Below are positions 8,399-17,988 of a DNA stretch of 64,000 nt, in pieces. The stretch is from positions 186,001 to 250,000 of the forward strand of contig LGYU01000001.1 of the NCBI GenBank assembly GCA_001302245.1. The letters are read 5' to 3'. Within the stretch, counting starts at the first letter, position 1. The number at the start of each line of letters is the position of its first letter. A program made the translations under genes and the position numbers. The DNA is from Chitinophagaceae bacterium PMP191F (GTDB lineage Bacteria > Bacteroidota > Bacteroidia > Chitinophagales > Chitinophagaceae). The notes under the pieces are model-generated. The model did no database searches. It worked only from the letters and a program-made list of their open reading frames with translations, and was not told the origin of the DNA.

Positions 8399-9916
8399 AT
8401 GATTCTTTCGAGGTTCAACTTAAAAAATATACAGTCACAGGACATTACTATACCTGGTGAACCGGTGTTTGAACTGCCTGAAAAAGTATTGCAGTTCGGA
8501 ACCGGTGTATTGCTGCGTGGATTGCCTGACTATTTTATTGACAAGGCAAACCGTGCCGGTATTTTCAACGGGCGCATTGTGGTTGTGAAATCCACAGCCA
8601 GTGGCGATTCTGCGGCCTTTGACAAGCAGGACGGCTTGTATACCTTGTGTATACGCGGACTGGAAGATGGCAGAACAATTGAAGAGAATATCATCAATAC
8701 TTCCATCAGCCGTGTACTTTCAGCCAACAATGAATGGAGCGAGGTACTGAAATGTGCGCATGACCCTAACATGCAGGTCATTATTTCCAATACTACAGAA
8801 GTAGGTATTCAACTGGTAAACGATGATATACGTCGTCATCCGCCGGTTTCCTATCCTGGTAAACTGCTGGCCTTCCTGCTGGAGCGTTACAAAGCCTTTG
8901 CCGGCAGCCACCAGAGCGGAATGGTGATTGTGCCTACAGAACTGATTCCCGACAATGGGAAGAAACTGGAGTCCATTGTACTTGAACTGGCACACCTGAA
9001 CGGTCTTGAAGACAACTTTATACAATGGCTGGAGAACAGCAACTATTTCTGTAATTCACTTGTTGACCGAATTGTACCCGGTAAACCGGATGCAGCTACC
9101 AAACAACAACTGGAAAACAGTTTTGGCTATACTGATGATCTGTTGTGCATGTCAGAAGTATATCGTCTCTGGGCTATAGAAGGGAATGAGCGAGTGAAGG
9201 CGGTGTTGTCATTTGCGCAGGCCGATGCAGGCATGGTAATAGCGCCGGATATCAACCTGTTTCGTGAACTGAAGTTGCGTATGCTCAATGGTACGCATAC
9301 CTTATCGTGCGGACTGGCTTACCTGGCTGGTTTCTCTACGGTAAAACTGGCAATGGATGATGCGGATATGAGCAACTTCATTGCGCAACTGATGTTGCAG
9401 GAAATAGCGCTGGGTATTCCCTACCCGGTAAAGAGTGATGACACTGCAACTTTCGGTGCTAAAGTGCTGGACCGATTCCGCAATCCCAATATTGAACATC
9501 ACTGGATCAGCATCACCATGCAATACACGTCAAAAATGAAAATGCGTGCGTTGCCGGTGATCATGAAATATGTAGAAAGACTGGGCGCTGTTCCTGAACA
9601 TATCAGCCTGGGTTTTGCAGCATACCTGCTGTTCACCCGCCCGCTATCCAGGAAACAAGATAAATATTATGGTGAATGGAGAGGACAGGAATATCCTATC
9701 CAGGACGATTTTGCCGGGTATTTTTTCAGCAAATGGGATAAACTGTCGCCATCTGAACTGGTGCATGAAGTACTGTCAGACACCACTTTGTGGGGCGAGG
9801 ATCTTTCTTTATTGCCTGGTTTTGAACAGGCCGTAAAAGAAAAACTGGCTGTTTTACTGGAGCAGGGACCTTCCGTAGCCCTGCAAAATGGTAAAATAGC
9901 GAAAGCAATGGCATAA
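8399..9916 (+). CDS. uxaB: Tagaturonate reductase (altronate oxidoreductase)
   Basis: 505 aa, a cytoplasmic mannitol-dehydrogenase-family enzyme that reduces D-tagaturonate to D-altronate with NADH. The N-terminal VLQFGTGVLLRGLPDYF is the Rossmann entry, IISNTTEVGI a conserved block after it, and LRMLNGTHTLSCGLAYLAG the family's C-terminal catalytic-domain segment. Size matches UxaB of Bacillus and Bacteroidota. It is the first of five consecutive genes for galacturonate breakdown and is followed 70 bases later by uxaA. No signal peptide. Confidence 0.95.
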   Translation: MILSRFNLKNIQSQDITIPGEPVFELPEKVLQFGTGVLLRGLPDYFIDKANRAGIFNGRIVVVKSTASGDSAAFDKQDGLYTLCIRGLEDGRTIEENIINTSISRVLSANNEWSEVLKCAHDPNMQVIISNTTEVGIQLVNDDIRRHPPVSYPGKLLAFLLERYKAFAGSHQSGMVIVPTELIPDNGKKLESIVLELAHLNGLEDNFIQWLENSNYFCNSLVDRIVPGKPDAATKQQLENSFGYTDDLLCMSEVYRLWAIEGNERVKAVLSFAQADAGMVIAPDINLFRELKLRMLNGTHTLSCGLAYLAGFSTVKLAMDDADMSNFIAQLMLQEIALGIPYPVKSDDTATFGAKVLDRFRNPNIEHHWISITMQYTSKMKMRALPVIMKYVERLGAVPEHISLGFAAYLLFTRPLSRKQDKYYGEWRGQEYPIQDDFAGYFFSKWDKLSPSELVHEVLSDTTLWGEDLSLLPGFEQAVKEKLAVLLEQGPSVALQNGKIAKAMA

Positions 9917-9986
9917 TCTGCGCAATCGAAAACAACAACTAAATCCGAAATTTGAAGTCCGGCCCTGCCGGAAAGGAGTTTTTACA

Positions 9987-11630
9987 ATGAAACAACAGGT
10001 ATTAAAGGTACATCCGGACGATAATGTACTGGTAGCGCTTACCAACCTGAAAAAAGGTGAAAAAGTACAATACAATGGCAGTGAATATGAATTGCAGGAT
10101 GATATACCAGCCAAACATAAATTCCTGACAGAAGACCTGGCTGCGGGTGAACCGATACACATGTATGGTGTACTGGTGGGTAAGGCACAGTTGCCTATAA
10201 AAAAAGGCGGACTGATTGCCACAACCAACGTAAAACACGCTGCCAATGACTTTACCATTGGTGAACGCAATATCGGCTGGAAAAAACCTGATGTATCAGC
10301 ATTTGTCAACAGAACATTCAATGGATTCCACCGTCCTGATGGAAGTGTAGGTACAGGCAATTACTGGCTGGTAATTCCCCTGGTATTTTGTGAGAACCGC
10401 AATCTGGAAGTAATGAAAGAAGCCCTGCTGGAAGAGCTGGGCTATACACGTACAAAAAAATACAATCACTTTGCCAAGCAGTTGGCAGATGCATACAGAA
10501 CAAATGGTTCCATACAGGAAGAAGTATTTGTACCGGTAGCAGATAAAGGTGCTGCTGGTCGTTTGTTTCCCAATGTAGATGGTATCAAGTTCCTGTCACA
10601 CGAAGGTGGCTGCGGTGGTATCCGCCAGGATTCAGATGCCTTGTGCGGATTGCTGGCAGGTTATATAACACACCCCAACGTAGCGGGGGCTACTGTATTG
10701 AGCCTGGGTTGCCAGAATGCCCAGGTACCCATTTTACAGGAGGAGATCAGGAAACGTGATGCCAGCTTCAGCAAGCCCTTATTTATACTGGAACAGCAAA
10801 AGATAGGCATGGAAACTGACCTGGTATCACAGGCCATCAAACAAACCTTTGAAGGCATGATGCTGGCCAACCAGTGCAAAAGAGAACCGGCTCCGTTAAG
10901 CAAGCTGGTCATAGGTCTTGAATGTGGTGGTTCAGATGGTTTCTCTGGTATTTCAGCCAATCCTGCAATTGGCTATACATCCGATCTGCTGGTAGCATTG
11001 GGCGGTTCAGTAATACTGTCAGAATTTCCGGAACTGTGTGGTGTAGAACAGGGATTGAGCGATCGTTGCGTAAATGTGGATGATGCCAAACGATTCGGTA
11101 CACTGATGCGCACCTACAATGAAAGAGCCAAAGCTGCAGGCAGCGGTTTCGATATGAATCCTTCACCTGGTAACATTAAAGATGGTCTCATTACAGATGC
11201 GATCAAATCTGCCGGGGCAGCTAAAAAAGGCGGTACATCACCTGTAACTGCTATATTGGATTATCCGGAAAAAGTTACCCGTCCGGGACTGAACCTGTTG
11301 TGTACACCGGGTAATGACGTAGAATCAACTACGGCAGAAGTAGGCAGTGGTGCTACCATTGTATTGTTCACTACAGGATTGGGAACACCTACCGGTAACC
11401 CGGTTACTCCTGTAATAAAGCTGTCCAGCAATACTGCCTTGTATAAAAAAATGAATGATATCATTGATATCAACACCGGAACAATCATAGAAGGTGAAGA
11501 GACCATTGAGCAGGCTGGTACACGCATTCTGGACTATGTGATCAAAGTAGCCAGTGGCGAAATAGAAGTTTGTTCGGTACGAAATAACCAGGATGATTTT
11601 ATTCCATGGAAAAGAGGCGTAAGTTTGTAA
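9987..11630 (+). CDS. uxaA: Altronate dehydratase
   Basis: 547 aa. Dehydrates D-altronate to 2-keto-3-deoxygluconate. Residues 1-95 are the small SAF-type N-terminal domain (LKVHPDDNVLVALTNLKKGE...); the rest is the iron-dependent dehydratase domain with FHRPDGSVGTGNYW, HEGGCGGIRQDS, LGCQNAQ and GLECGGSDGFSG, where conserved Cys and Asp residues bind the metal. Unlike most genes here, it has a good Shine-Dalgarno sequence (AAGGAG at 9972-9977, 9 bases before the ATG), unusual for Bacteroidota. Sits between uxaB and uxaC. Confidence 0.96.
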   Translation: MKQQVLKVHPDDNVLVALTNLKKGEKVQYNGSEYELQDDIPAKHKFLTEDLAAGEPIHMYGVLVGKAQLPIKKGGLIATTNVKHAANDFTIGERNIGWKKPDVSAFVNRTFNGFHRPDGSVGTGNYWLVIPLVFCENRNLEVMKEALLEELGYTRTKKYNHFAKQLADAYRTNGSIQEEVFVPVADKGAAGRLFPNVDGIKFLSHEGGCGGIRQDSDALCGLLAGYITHPNVAGATVLSLGCQNAQVPILQEEIRKRDASFSKPLFILEQQKIGMETDLVSQAIKQTFEGMMLANQCKREPAPLSKLVIGLECGGSDGFSGISANPAIGYTSDLLVALGGSVILSEFPELCGVEQGLSDRCVNVDDAKRFGTLMRTYNERAKAAGSGFDMNPSPGNIKDGLITDAIKSAGAAKKGGTSPVTAILDYPEKVTRPGLNLLCTPGNDVESTTAEVGSGATIVLFTTGLGTPTGNPVTPVIKLSSNTALYKKMNDIIDINTGTIIEGEETIEQAGTRILDYVIKVASGEIEVCSVRNNQDDFIPWKRGVSL

Positions 11631-11639
11631 GCGGGTTGT

Positions 11640-11736
11640 AAGTTATAAGTTGTAGGTTAGGGCTAAATGCAAATGCCTTATTTTCACTGATAATTTACCA
11701 CTCACTATTCACAACCAGAATCACTATTGACGAAAT
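11640..11736. repeat. Copy of dispersed low-complexity intergenic repeat
   Basis: Short near-repeated words (AAGTTATAAGTTGTAGGTTA, then CACTCACTATTCACAACC and TCACTATTGACG) reaching to the uxaC ATG. The same vocabulary occurs upstream of lysA (26.3 kb) and near 44.1 kb. It belongs to the family described in the findings. Confidence 0.5.
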
Positions 11737-13137
11737 ATGAAAAAATTCCTGGACGAGAATTTCTTATTGGGTAATACAACAGCAGAGAAGCTCTATCATG
11801 ATTTTGCGAAATCAATGCCAATTATAGACTATCACTGCCATTTACCACCCGACCAGATTGCGGCAGACCTGAATTTTCAGAACCTGACCCAGGCCTGGTT
11901 GTATGGTGATCACTACAAATGGCGTGCAATGCGTACCAATGGTATTGATGAAAGCTATTGCACCGGTAATAAAACTGATTACGAGAAGTTTGAAAAATGG
12001 GCAGGAACTGTTCCCTATACATTGCGTAACCCGCTGTACCACTGGACACATCTCGAATTGCAGCGTTACTTTGGCGTGTATGATGTGCTGAATACTGATT
12101 CAGCCCGTAAAATTTATGATGAGTGTACAGCCAAATTGCAGACCAAAGAATATTCTATTCGCGGATTACTGCGTAAAATGAATGTGAAAGTAGTGTGTAC
12201 TACAGATGATCCTGTTGATTCACTCGAATTTCACCAGCAGATCAAAAATGATGGATTTGAAATAAAGATCTTACCTGCTTATCGTCCTGATAAAGCAATG
12301 AATGTGGATGATGCCAATGCTTTCAATGCGTATGTTGCGAAAGTAGAAACAGCAGCCAATGTTTCTGTAAGCAATTACCAGGACTATCTGGCTGCATTAA
12401 AAAAGCGTCACGACTTTTTTGCAACCATGGGTTGCAGTGTGTCAGATCACGGCCTGGAACAGATCTATGCTGATGATTATACAGAACAGCAGGTTAGTGC
12501 AATCTTTGATAAGATCCGCAGTGGAAAACAATTATCACCCGAAGAAAATACAGCATTCAAATCAGCTATGCTGGTACAGTTTGCAGTATGGGATTGGGAG
12601 AAAGGCTGGACACAGCAATACCACCTGGGTGCATTACGCAACAACAATAGTCGAATGATGCGTCAGTTAGGACCTGATACCGGCTGGGACTCCATTGGTG
12701 ATTTTCCGCAGGCGCGTTCATTGGCTAAGTTCCTGGCAAAACTGGATAACGACAATCAACTGGCAAAAACCATCCTTTATAATCTTAATCCTGCAGATAA
12801 CGAACTGTTCGCTACTATGATCGGTAATTTCAACGACGGTAGCGTGGCCGGTAAAATACAGTTCGGTTCAGGCTGGTGGTTCCTTGATCAGAAAGATGGA
12901 ATGACCAAACAGATTAATGCTTTATCTAATATGGGTTTGCTGAGCCGTTTTGTAGGAATGCTCACAGACTCAAGAAGTTTTTTATCCTATCCGCGTCATG
13001 AGTATTTTCGCAGAATACTGTGCAATATCTTTGGACAGGAGATAGAGAATGGTGAATTGCCCAACGATCTTGCATGGGTGGGTAAAGTGGTTCAGGATAT
13101 CTGCTATACAAATGCAAAGAACTATTTTGGCTGGTAA
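11737..13137 (+). CDS. uxaC: Uronate isomerase
   Basis: 466 aa, amidohydrolase-superfamily enzyme converting D-galacturonate to D-tagaturonate (and glucuronate to fructuronate), the entry step of the pathway. The family start is clear: MKKFLDENFLLGNTTAEKLY, then IIDYHCHLPP with the metal-binding HxH. VVCTTDDPVDSLEFH and SVSDHGLE are further conserved blocks, and the C-terminal segment has FVGMLTDSRSFLSYPRHEYF. Length is usual. The 106-base gap before it contains low-complexity text of a dispersed repeat ending right at the start codon. Confidence 0.97.
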   Translation: MKKFLDENFLLGNTTAEKLYHDFAKSMPIIDYHCHLPPDQIAADLNFQNLTQAWLYGDHYKWRAMRTNGIDESYCTGNKTDYEKFEKWAGTVPYTLRNPLYHWTHLELQRYFGVYDVLNTDSARKIYDECTAKLQTKEYSIRGLLRKMNVKVVCTTDDPVDSLEFHQQIKNDGFEIKILPAYRPDKAMNVDDANAFNAYVAKVETAANVSVSNYQDYLAALKKRHDFFATMGCSVSDHGLEQIYADDYTEQQVSAIFDKIRSGKQLSPEENTAFKSAMLVQFAVWDWEKGWTQQYHLGALRNNNSRMMRQLGPDTGWDSIGDFPQARSLAKFLAKLDNDNQLAKTILYNLNPADNELFATMIGNFNDGSVAGKIQFGSGWWFLDQKDGMTKQINALSNMGLLSRFVGMLTDSRSFLSYPRHEYFRRILCNIFGQEIENGELPNDLAWVGKVVQDICYTNAKNYFGW

Positions 13138-13219
13138 TCCTTTCTGCAGACAGAACCGGTAAATATATCACCCAATAACAGGTGCTGTATCCGGCCGAAT
13201 AGTTGTAAAAAAAACACTG

Positions 13220-14251
13220 ATGGGTAAAGTACTATGTTTTGGTGAGTTATTGCTGCGTTTGTCGCCCGATACAGAAAGCAACTGGTTACAGCAGAATGCG
13301 ATGCCTGTTTTTGTTGGAGGGGCCGAACTGAATGTTGCGCAGGCATTGTCCTTGTGGGATGTTCCGGTAGGTTACTGCACTGCATTGCCGGATAATTATC
13401 TCTCACAACAGGTATTAAAATTTGTACAACAGAAAAATATTGATACTTCATCGGTAAACCTGAGTGGCAGTCGCATTGGGTTGTATTACCTGGCACAGGG
13501 GCTTGATATGAAAAATGCCGGTGTAATTTACGATCGTGCCCATTCTTCTTACGCTTCTCTGCAAAAAGGTATGATTGACTGGGATGTTGTGCTGAAAGAT
13601 ATCACCTGGTTTCACTTCAGTGCCATTTGTCCGGCATTAAGCCAGAGCGCTGCCGATGTGTGTGAAGAAGCATTACAGGCATGCCGCGCAAAAGGCATTA
13701 CCACTTCACTTGATCTGAATTACCGCGCCAAACTCTGGCAATACGGTAAACAACCGGGTGAAATTATGCCGCAACTGGCGCAGTATTGCGATCTGATCAT
13801 GGGCAATGTATGGGCCGCAGATAAAATGCTGAACATACCCATTGATGACGCACTGGTACGGACGGATACCAAAAAAGATTACCTGCAGCAGGCTGTGAAT
13901 ACTTCACAGGCTATTATGAAGCAATTCCCGCAATGCAAAACGGTAGCCAATACCTATCGTTTTGACCACAATGGCATTTTATATTACACTACTTTTTACG
14001 ATAAGAACGGATTATTTGTTTCTCCTGAATACACCACCGAAACTGTGATTGACAAGGTAGGCAGTGGAGATTGCTATATGGCAGGCCTTATTTACGGGCT
14101 GTACAACGACCATACGGCACAACAGGTGGTTGATTTTGCTACAACGGCTGCTTACCGCAAACTGTTTATCAAAGGCGACGCCACCAATCTTACTGCAGGA
14201 GAAATTAAAACATTTATAAAGCAACATGAACAATCAGCAGGCTATTATTGA
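13220..14251 (+). CDS. kdgK: 2-keto-3-deoxygluconate kinase (PfkB family)
   Basis: 343 aa. Phosphorylates KDG to KDPG with ATP. The ribokinase fold is shown by the N-terminal VLCFGELLLRLSPD, the sugar-binding VGGAELNVAQAL, and the C-terminal anion-hole/catalytic signature VGSGDCYMAGLIYG with its catalytic Asp. PfkB substrate choice cannot be read from sequence alone; assignment as KDG kinase rests on its place between uxaC and the KDPG aldolase gene, which it overlaps by 26 bases, suggesting coupled translation. Confidence 0.93.
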   Translation: MGKVLCFGELLLRLSPDTESNWLQQNAMPVFVGGAELNVAQALSLWDVPVGYCTALPDNYLSQQVLKFVQQKNIDTSSVNLSGSRIGLYYLAQGLDMKNAGVIYDRAHSSYASLQKGMIDWDVVLKDITWFHFSAICPALSQSAADVCEEALQACRAKGITTSLDLNYRAKLWQYGKQPGEIMPQLAQYCDLIMGNVWAADKMLNIPIDDALVRTDTKKDYLQQAVNTSQAIMKQFPQCKTVANTYRFDHNGILYYTTFYDKNGLFVSPEYTTETVIDKVGSGDCYMAGLIYGLYNDHTAQQVVDFATTAAYRKLFIKGDATNLTAGEIKTFIKQHEQSAGYY

Positions 14252-14885
14252 TACTATACGGGAGCAGAAAATGCTGCCGCTGTATTACCATTCCGATAAA
14301 GAAGTAAGCATTGGCGTATTGAAAGCATTATATGCTGCCGGTATTAAAACGGTGGAATATACCAATCGTGGCGAAGCAGCGGTAGAGAATTTTATCGCGC
14401 TGCGCAAACTGGTGAATGCTGAAATGCCGGGCATGTTACTGGGCATTGGCACTGTTAAAACAGTAAGTGATGCTGAAAACTATATTGCGGCAGGTGCTGA
14501 TTATATTATTTGCCCGGTAGTGAATCCTGAAGTGGCAGCAGTTGTTCAGAAAGCAGGGTTGTTGTGGATTCCCGGATGTTTAACACCCACAGAAATATTT
14601 ACGGCCGAAACCAATGGTGCACGGCTGGTGAAGATATTTCCCGGAAGCGTGGTAGGTCCTTCCTACATATCAGCCATTAAAGAGCTGTTCCCGAAATTAT
14701 TATTCATGCCTACAGGGGGGGTAGATACTACTGCTGCAAATATTAAAGAGTGGTTCGACAGTGGTGTGATTGCAGTAGGGATGGGCAGTAAGCTGCTTAC
14801 CAAAGCATTGTTGGAAAGCAAGGATTATACTACTATCACTTCCAAGACCAAAGAAGTGATGAAGACCATTGCAGCTATTAAATAA
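14226..14885 (+). CDS. kdgA: KDPG aldolase (2-keto-3-deoxy-6-phosphogluconate aldolase)
   Basis: 219 aa class I aldolase that splits KDPG into pyruvate and glyceraldehyde-3-phosphate, the last step of the pathway. EYTNRGEAAV holds the conserved Glu and Arg, GIGTVKTVSDAENYIAAGAD is the middle block, and ARLVKIFPGS contains the Schiff-base Lys followed by the family's FP dipeptide; PTGGV is the phosphate site. Members often also cleave 4-hydroxy-2-oxoglutarate (Eda). Start codon lies inside the end of kdgK. Confidence 0.95.
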   Translation: MNNQQAIIDTIREQKMLPLYYHSDKEVSIGVLKALYAAGIKTVEYTNRGEAAVENFIALRKLVNAEMPGMLLGIGTVKTVSDAENYIAAGADYIICPVVNPEVAAVVQKAGLLWIPGCLTPTEIFTAETNGARLVKIFPGSVVGPSYISAIKELFPKLLFMPTGGVDTTAANIKEWFDSGVIAVGMGSKLLTKALLESKDYTTITSKTKEVMKTIAAIK

Positions 14886-14928
14886 ATGCAATACTAACGA
14901 CCAACGCTCATTAACTAAACAAACCCTC

Positions 14929-16503
14929 ATGCAGCAAGCCATAGGAAAGTACAGGTGGACAATATGTGCCTTACTGTTTTTTGCAACTACAGTTAACTAT
15001 CTTGACAGACAGGTATTAAGTCTTCTGCAACCTACATTGGAAAAACTGTATAACTGGTCCAGCAGCGACTATGCGAACATTACTGCGGTGTTTCAGTTTA
15101 CTTATGCTATTTTCATGTTATTTGCAGGCCGTATTATTGACAAGCTGGGTACAAAAAAAGGCTATGCATGGGCCATTGCCATATGGTCATTGGGTGCCAT
15201 AATTCATGCTCTGGCAATTCCGCTTGGCGAATCTATTGCTGCTGTATTGGGATGGATAGGTATTGTTTCTGTTCCTGTTTTTGTGGTAGGTTTTATGTTG
15301 TGTCGTGCGGTACTGGCGCTGGGCGAAGCGGGTAACTTCCCTGCTGCTATTAAGGCCACTGCAGAATACTTTCCTAAAAAAGAACGTTCATTAGCTACCG
15401 GAATTTTTAACTCTGGTGCTAATGTGGGAGCTATTCTGGCTCCGCTTACAGTTCCTTATATTGCCGGACATTGGGGTTGGACAACTGCTTTTGTAATTAT
15501 TGGAGCCGTTGGTTTTGTGTGGTTGGCATTCTGGTTATTCCTGTATGAAAAACCGCATGAGCAAAAAAGACTCTCACCTGAAGAGCTGGCTTATATTACC
15601 AGCGATGAGGAAGCAACGGTTGCTACAGATGCTAAAGTTGAAAAAATCTCCTGGTTTAAATTATTAGGATACAGGCAAACATGGGCATTTACGATTGGTA
15701 AGTTCATGACCGATGGTATATGGTGGTTCTTCCTGTTCTGGTTACCGGCTTATTTAAAAGCCCAGTATGGAATGGTAGGGATGGATATTACACTTCCGCT
15801 TGCTGTACTGTATACTATGGCGATGTTTGGTAGTATAAGTGGCGGTTGGTTCCCTATGTTTTTTATCAAAAAAGGATACCAGGTGTACGACGGTCGTATG
15901 CGCGCTATGTTACTGATAGCAATATTCCCGCTGGCAGTATTGGCTGCTCAGCCGCTGGGAAGCATCAGTTATTGGATCCCGGTATTTTTTATAGGTATTG
16001 GTACTGCTGCCCACCAGGCTTGGAGTGCTAACATCTTTACCACGGTATCAGATATGTTTCCCAAAAAAGCGGTAGGTTCTGTAGTAGGGATCGGAGGCAT
16101 GGCCGGCGGTTTTGGTGGTGTATTAGTTACTAAAACAGGCGGATGGATATTTGATGCTTATAAAGCCACGGGCATTGCAAAATCTTGGGTAGAAGCAAAA
16201 GCTGCGGGATTAGGTGATTTTGTTGCTAAAATTCAGGCAATGGATATTGTAAACAAACATGGCGATAAGATTGATCTGAATCATACTGAATTGGGTAATC
16301 TTACAAAAGAAGTTACCGAACAGGTGCGCACTGTAGATCCTGCAGTATTTGACCAGTTACTGAAATTGCAAAAAGGGCTGGTGCAAACAGAAATGACAAC
16401 GGCTTATACTATTATGTTTGGCATTTGTGCGGTTGCTTACCTGATTGCATGGGTTATTATGAAAGCACTGGTACCAAAATATAAACCGATTACTGATCTA
16501 TAG
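14929..16503 (+). CDS. MFS hexuronate transporter (ExuT-like)
   Basis: 524 aa, about 12 membrane segments. ATG at 14929 is preferred; the frame runs back to a TTG at 14869, inside kdgA, which would add a polar leader. The start RWTICALLFFATTVNYLDRQ, with the NYLDRQ motif, and the loop GRIIDKLGTKKGYAWAIAIW are characteristic of the anion:cation symporter branch (ExuT/GudP/DgoT). A stretch near residues 405-465 before the last membrane span is longer than in E. coli ExuT. Probably moves galacturonate from periplasm to cytoplasm for UxaC. A strong terminator follows. Confidence 0.92.
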   Translation: MQQAIGKYRWTICALLFFATTVNYLDRQVLSLLQPTLEKLYNWSSSDYANITAVFQFTYAIFMLFAGRIIDKLGTKKGYAWAIAIWSLGAIIHALAIPLGESIAAVLGWIGIVSVPVFVVGFMLCRAVLALGEAGNFPAAIKATAEYFPKKERSLATGIFNSGANVGAILAPLTVPYIAGHWGWTTAFVIIGAVGFVWLAFWLFLYEKPHEQKRLSPEELAYITSDEEATVATDAKVEKISWFKLLGYRQTWAFTIGKFMTDGIWWFFLFWLPAYLKAQYGMVGMDITLPLAVLYTMAMFGSISGGWFPMFFIKKGYQVYDGRMRAMLLIAIFPLAVLAAQPLGSISYWIPVFFIGIGTAAHQAWSANIFTTVSDMFPKKAVGSVVGIGGMAGGFGGVLVTKTGGWIFDAYKATGIAKSWVEAKAAGLGDFVAKIQAMDIVNKHGDKIDLNHTELGNLTKEVTEQVRTVDPAVFDQLLKLQKGLVQTEMTTAYTIMFGICAVAYLIAWVIMKALVPKYKPITDL

Positions 16504-16542
16504 GTATAAATCTTTTAGGATTTCCTACGTTTTTGTTCTGTA

Positions 16543-16573
16543 GCCGGCAACCACAACGTTGCCGGTTTTTTTA
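16543..16573 (+). terminator. Rho-independent terminator ending the uronate operon
   Basis: GCCGGCAAC (16543-16551), loop CACAAC, then GTTGCCGG and a run of seven T. Closes the pectin/galacturonate operon 40 bases after the permease stop. Confidence 0.9.
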
Positions 16574-16638
16574 TGGGAGGATGTGATGCATGCAGTATTT
16601 CAATATTATTTTACTCGGTTACAGACAGTTATTGGTGC

Positions 16639-16673
16639 TTTTTGCAAATTCATTAAAAGAATACTTACCTTTT
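16639..16673 (+). promoter_or_regulatory. Candidate Bacteroidota promoter for the SGNH esterase gene
   Basis: TTTTTG (16639-16644) then 21 bases then TACCTTTT (16666-16673), one mismatch to the TAnnTTTG -7 consensus; the ATG follows 23 bases later. It lies after the operon terminator, so the esterase gene probably has its own promoter. Confidence 0.45.
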
Positions 16674-16696
16674 ACCAGTCAAAAAAATGATAGCCG

Positions 16697-17782
16697 ATGA
16701 AACTGGTTCCTGTATTACTACTGGTGTTTTGCCGTATCGTCTGTTCATACACTGCTGTAGCTGCTTCATTGTATAACGAAACAATGGTATTCTATGCCGG
16801 AGATCATCCATATCTGCAATACACAGGACGTATTGATTTTACAGAGCCGGAAAAGCCACGCGCATGGGCGCCCGGAGTATACATGCAGGCTAAATTCCGC
16901 GGTACTTCCTGCCAGGTGATTATTGAAGATGAAATATTGTATGGTAATACACACAACTATCTTGAGATCATTGTTGATAACTGGAATCCCATACGTATAC
17001 AAACAAAAGGGAAAACGGATACCATACAGGTAGCGCAAGGATTGCCAGATCGTGAACACATTATCACCATTTGTAAAAACACAGAATCCGGCATTGGCTA
17101 TATCGCATTTGCAGGCATTATCTGTAAACAGTTATTACCTCTGCCTCCTAAACTATTCCGCAAAATGGAGTTTATCGGTAACTCTATAACCTGTGGTTCA
17201 GGAATGGATCTGTCTGTAATACCCTGTGACAAAGGACAGTGGTATGATCAGCACAACGCATGGCTTTCTTATGGACCAATCACTGCGCGTACATTAGGCG
17301 CACAATGGCATCTGAGTGCAGTGTCTGGAATCGGTTTAATACGCAGTTGTTGCAATATGAACATTACCATGCCACAGGTGTATGACAAAATAAACATGCG
17401 TGCAGATTCGGTTGCATGGAACAGCAATGATTATCATCCGGATGTGATTACGGTTTGTTTAGGCCAAAACGATGGTGTGGTGGATTCTGTTGCTTTTTGC
17501 AGTGCGTATGTACAGTTTCTTGAAAAAATACGCGCCTATCATCCCAAAGCAACGATTATCTGTTTAGCCAGTCCTATGGCCAACACTACTCTGAACCCGG
17601 TTTTACAGAATTATCTTACAGGTATTGTAAGTTATATGAACAATAAGGGCGACAAAAAGATATCTTCTTATTTCTTCAAAAAAAGGTATGCAAACGGTTG
17701 TGGCGAACATCCAGATCTGAAAGAGCATCAGCAGATTGCACAGGAGTTGATTGCGTATGTGAGAAAGGTGATGAAGTGGTAA
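16697..17782 (+). CDS. SGNH/GDSL carbohydrate esterase, CE2-like, secreted
   Basis: 361 aa with a signal peptide (MKLVPVLLLVFCRIVCSYTAVAA). An N-terminal jelly-roll domain (about 25-150) precedes an SGNH hydrolase domain, the arrangement of CE2 acetyl-esterases. Block I is EFIGNSITCGSG with the nucleophile Ser, block III is CLGQND with the oxyanion Asn, and block V is EHPDLKEH with the catalytic His. These enzymes remove acetyl groups from plant polysaccharides. Its place straight after the pectin operon suggests removal of O-acetyl groups from pectin (inference); it is separated from that operon by a terminator. Confidence 0.85.
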   Translation: MKLVPVLLLVFCRIVCSYTAVAASLYNETMVFYAGDHPYLQYTGRIDFTEPEKPRAWAPGVYMQAKFRGTSCQVIIEDEILYGNTHNYLEIIVDNWNPIRIQTKGKTDTIQVAQGLPDREHIITICKNTESGIGYIAFAGIICKQLLPLPPKLFRKMEFIGNSITCGSGMDLSVIPCDKGQWYDQHNAWLSYGPITARTLGAQWHLSAVSGIGLIRSCCNMNITMPQVYDKINMRADSVAWNSNDYHPDVITVCLGQNDGVVDSVAFCSAYVQFLEKIRAYHPKATIICLASPMANTTLNPVLQNYLTGIVSYMNNKGDKKISSYFFKKRYANGCGEHPDLKEHQQIAQELIAYVRKVMKW

Positions 17783-17898
17783 GGGGGTTGTTGTTGCCGG
17801 TTTAGCAGCGTACTGATAGCCATTTGCAGTTCCGTTATCTTGGCTTGCACTCTTAAGCCTTATACATTCTGCCTTTCCAACTTCCGGTCTTACTGCCT

Positions 17899-17906
17899 TA
17901 TCTTTG
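17899..17906 (+). promoter_or_regulatory. Candidate -7 promoter element upstream of the CLC gene
   Basis: TATCTTTG followed by C matches the Bacteroidota TAnnTTTG consensus exactly, 83 bases before the CLC start. No clear TTTG -33 element is visible at the usual distance, so this is tentative. Confidence 0.4.
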
Positions 17907-17988
17907 CACCTTCTCAACCCTAGAACCCAACTACTTTTATTTCAGGCGACTGTACGTCTGGTATTCTATCATAAAAATACCACGAACT

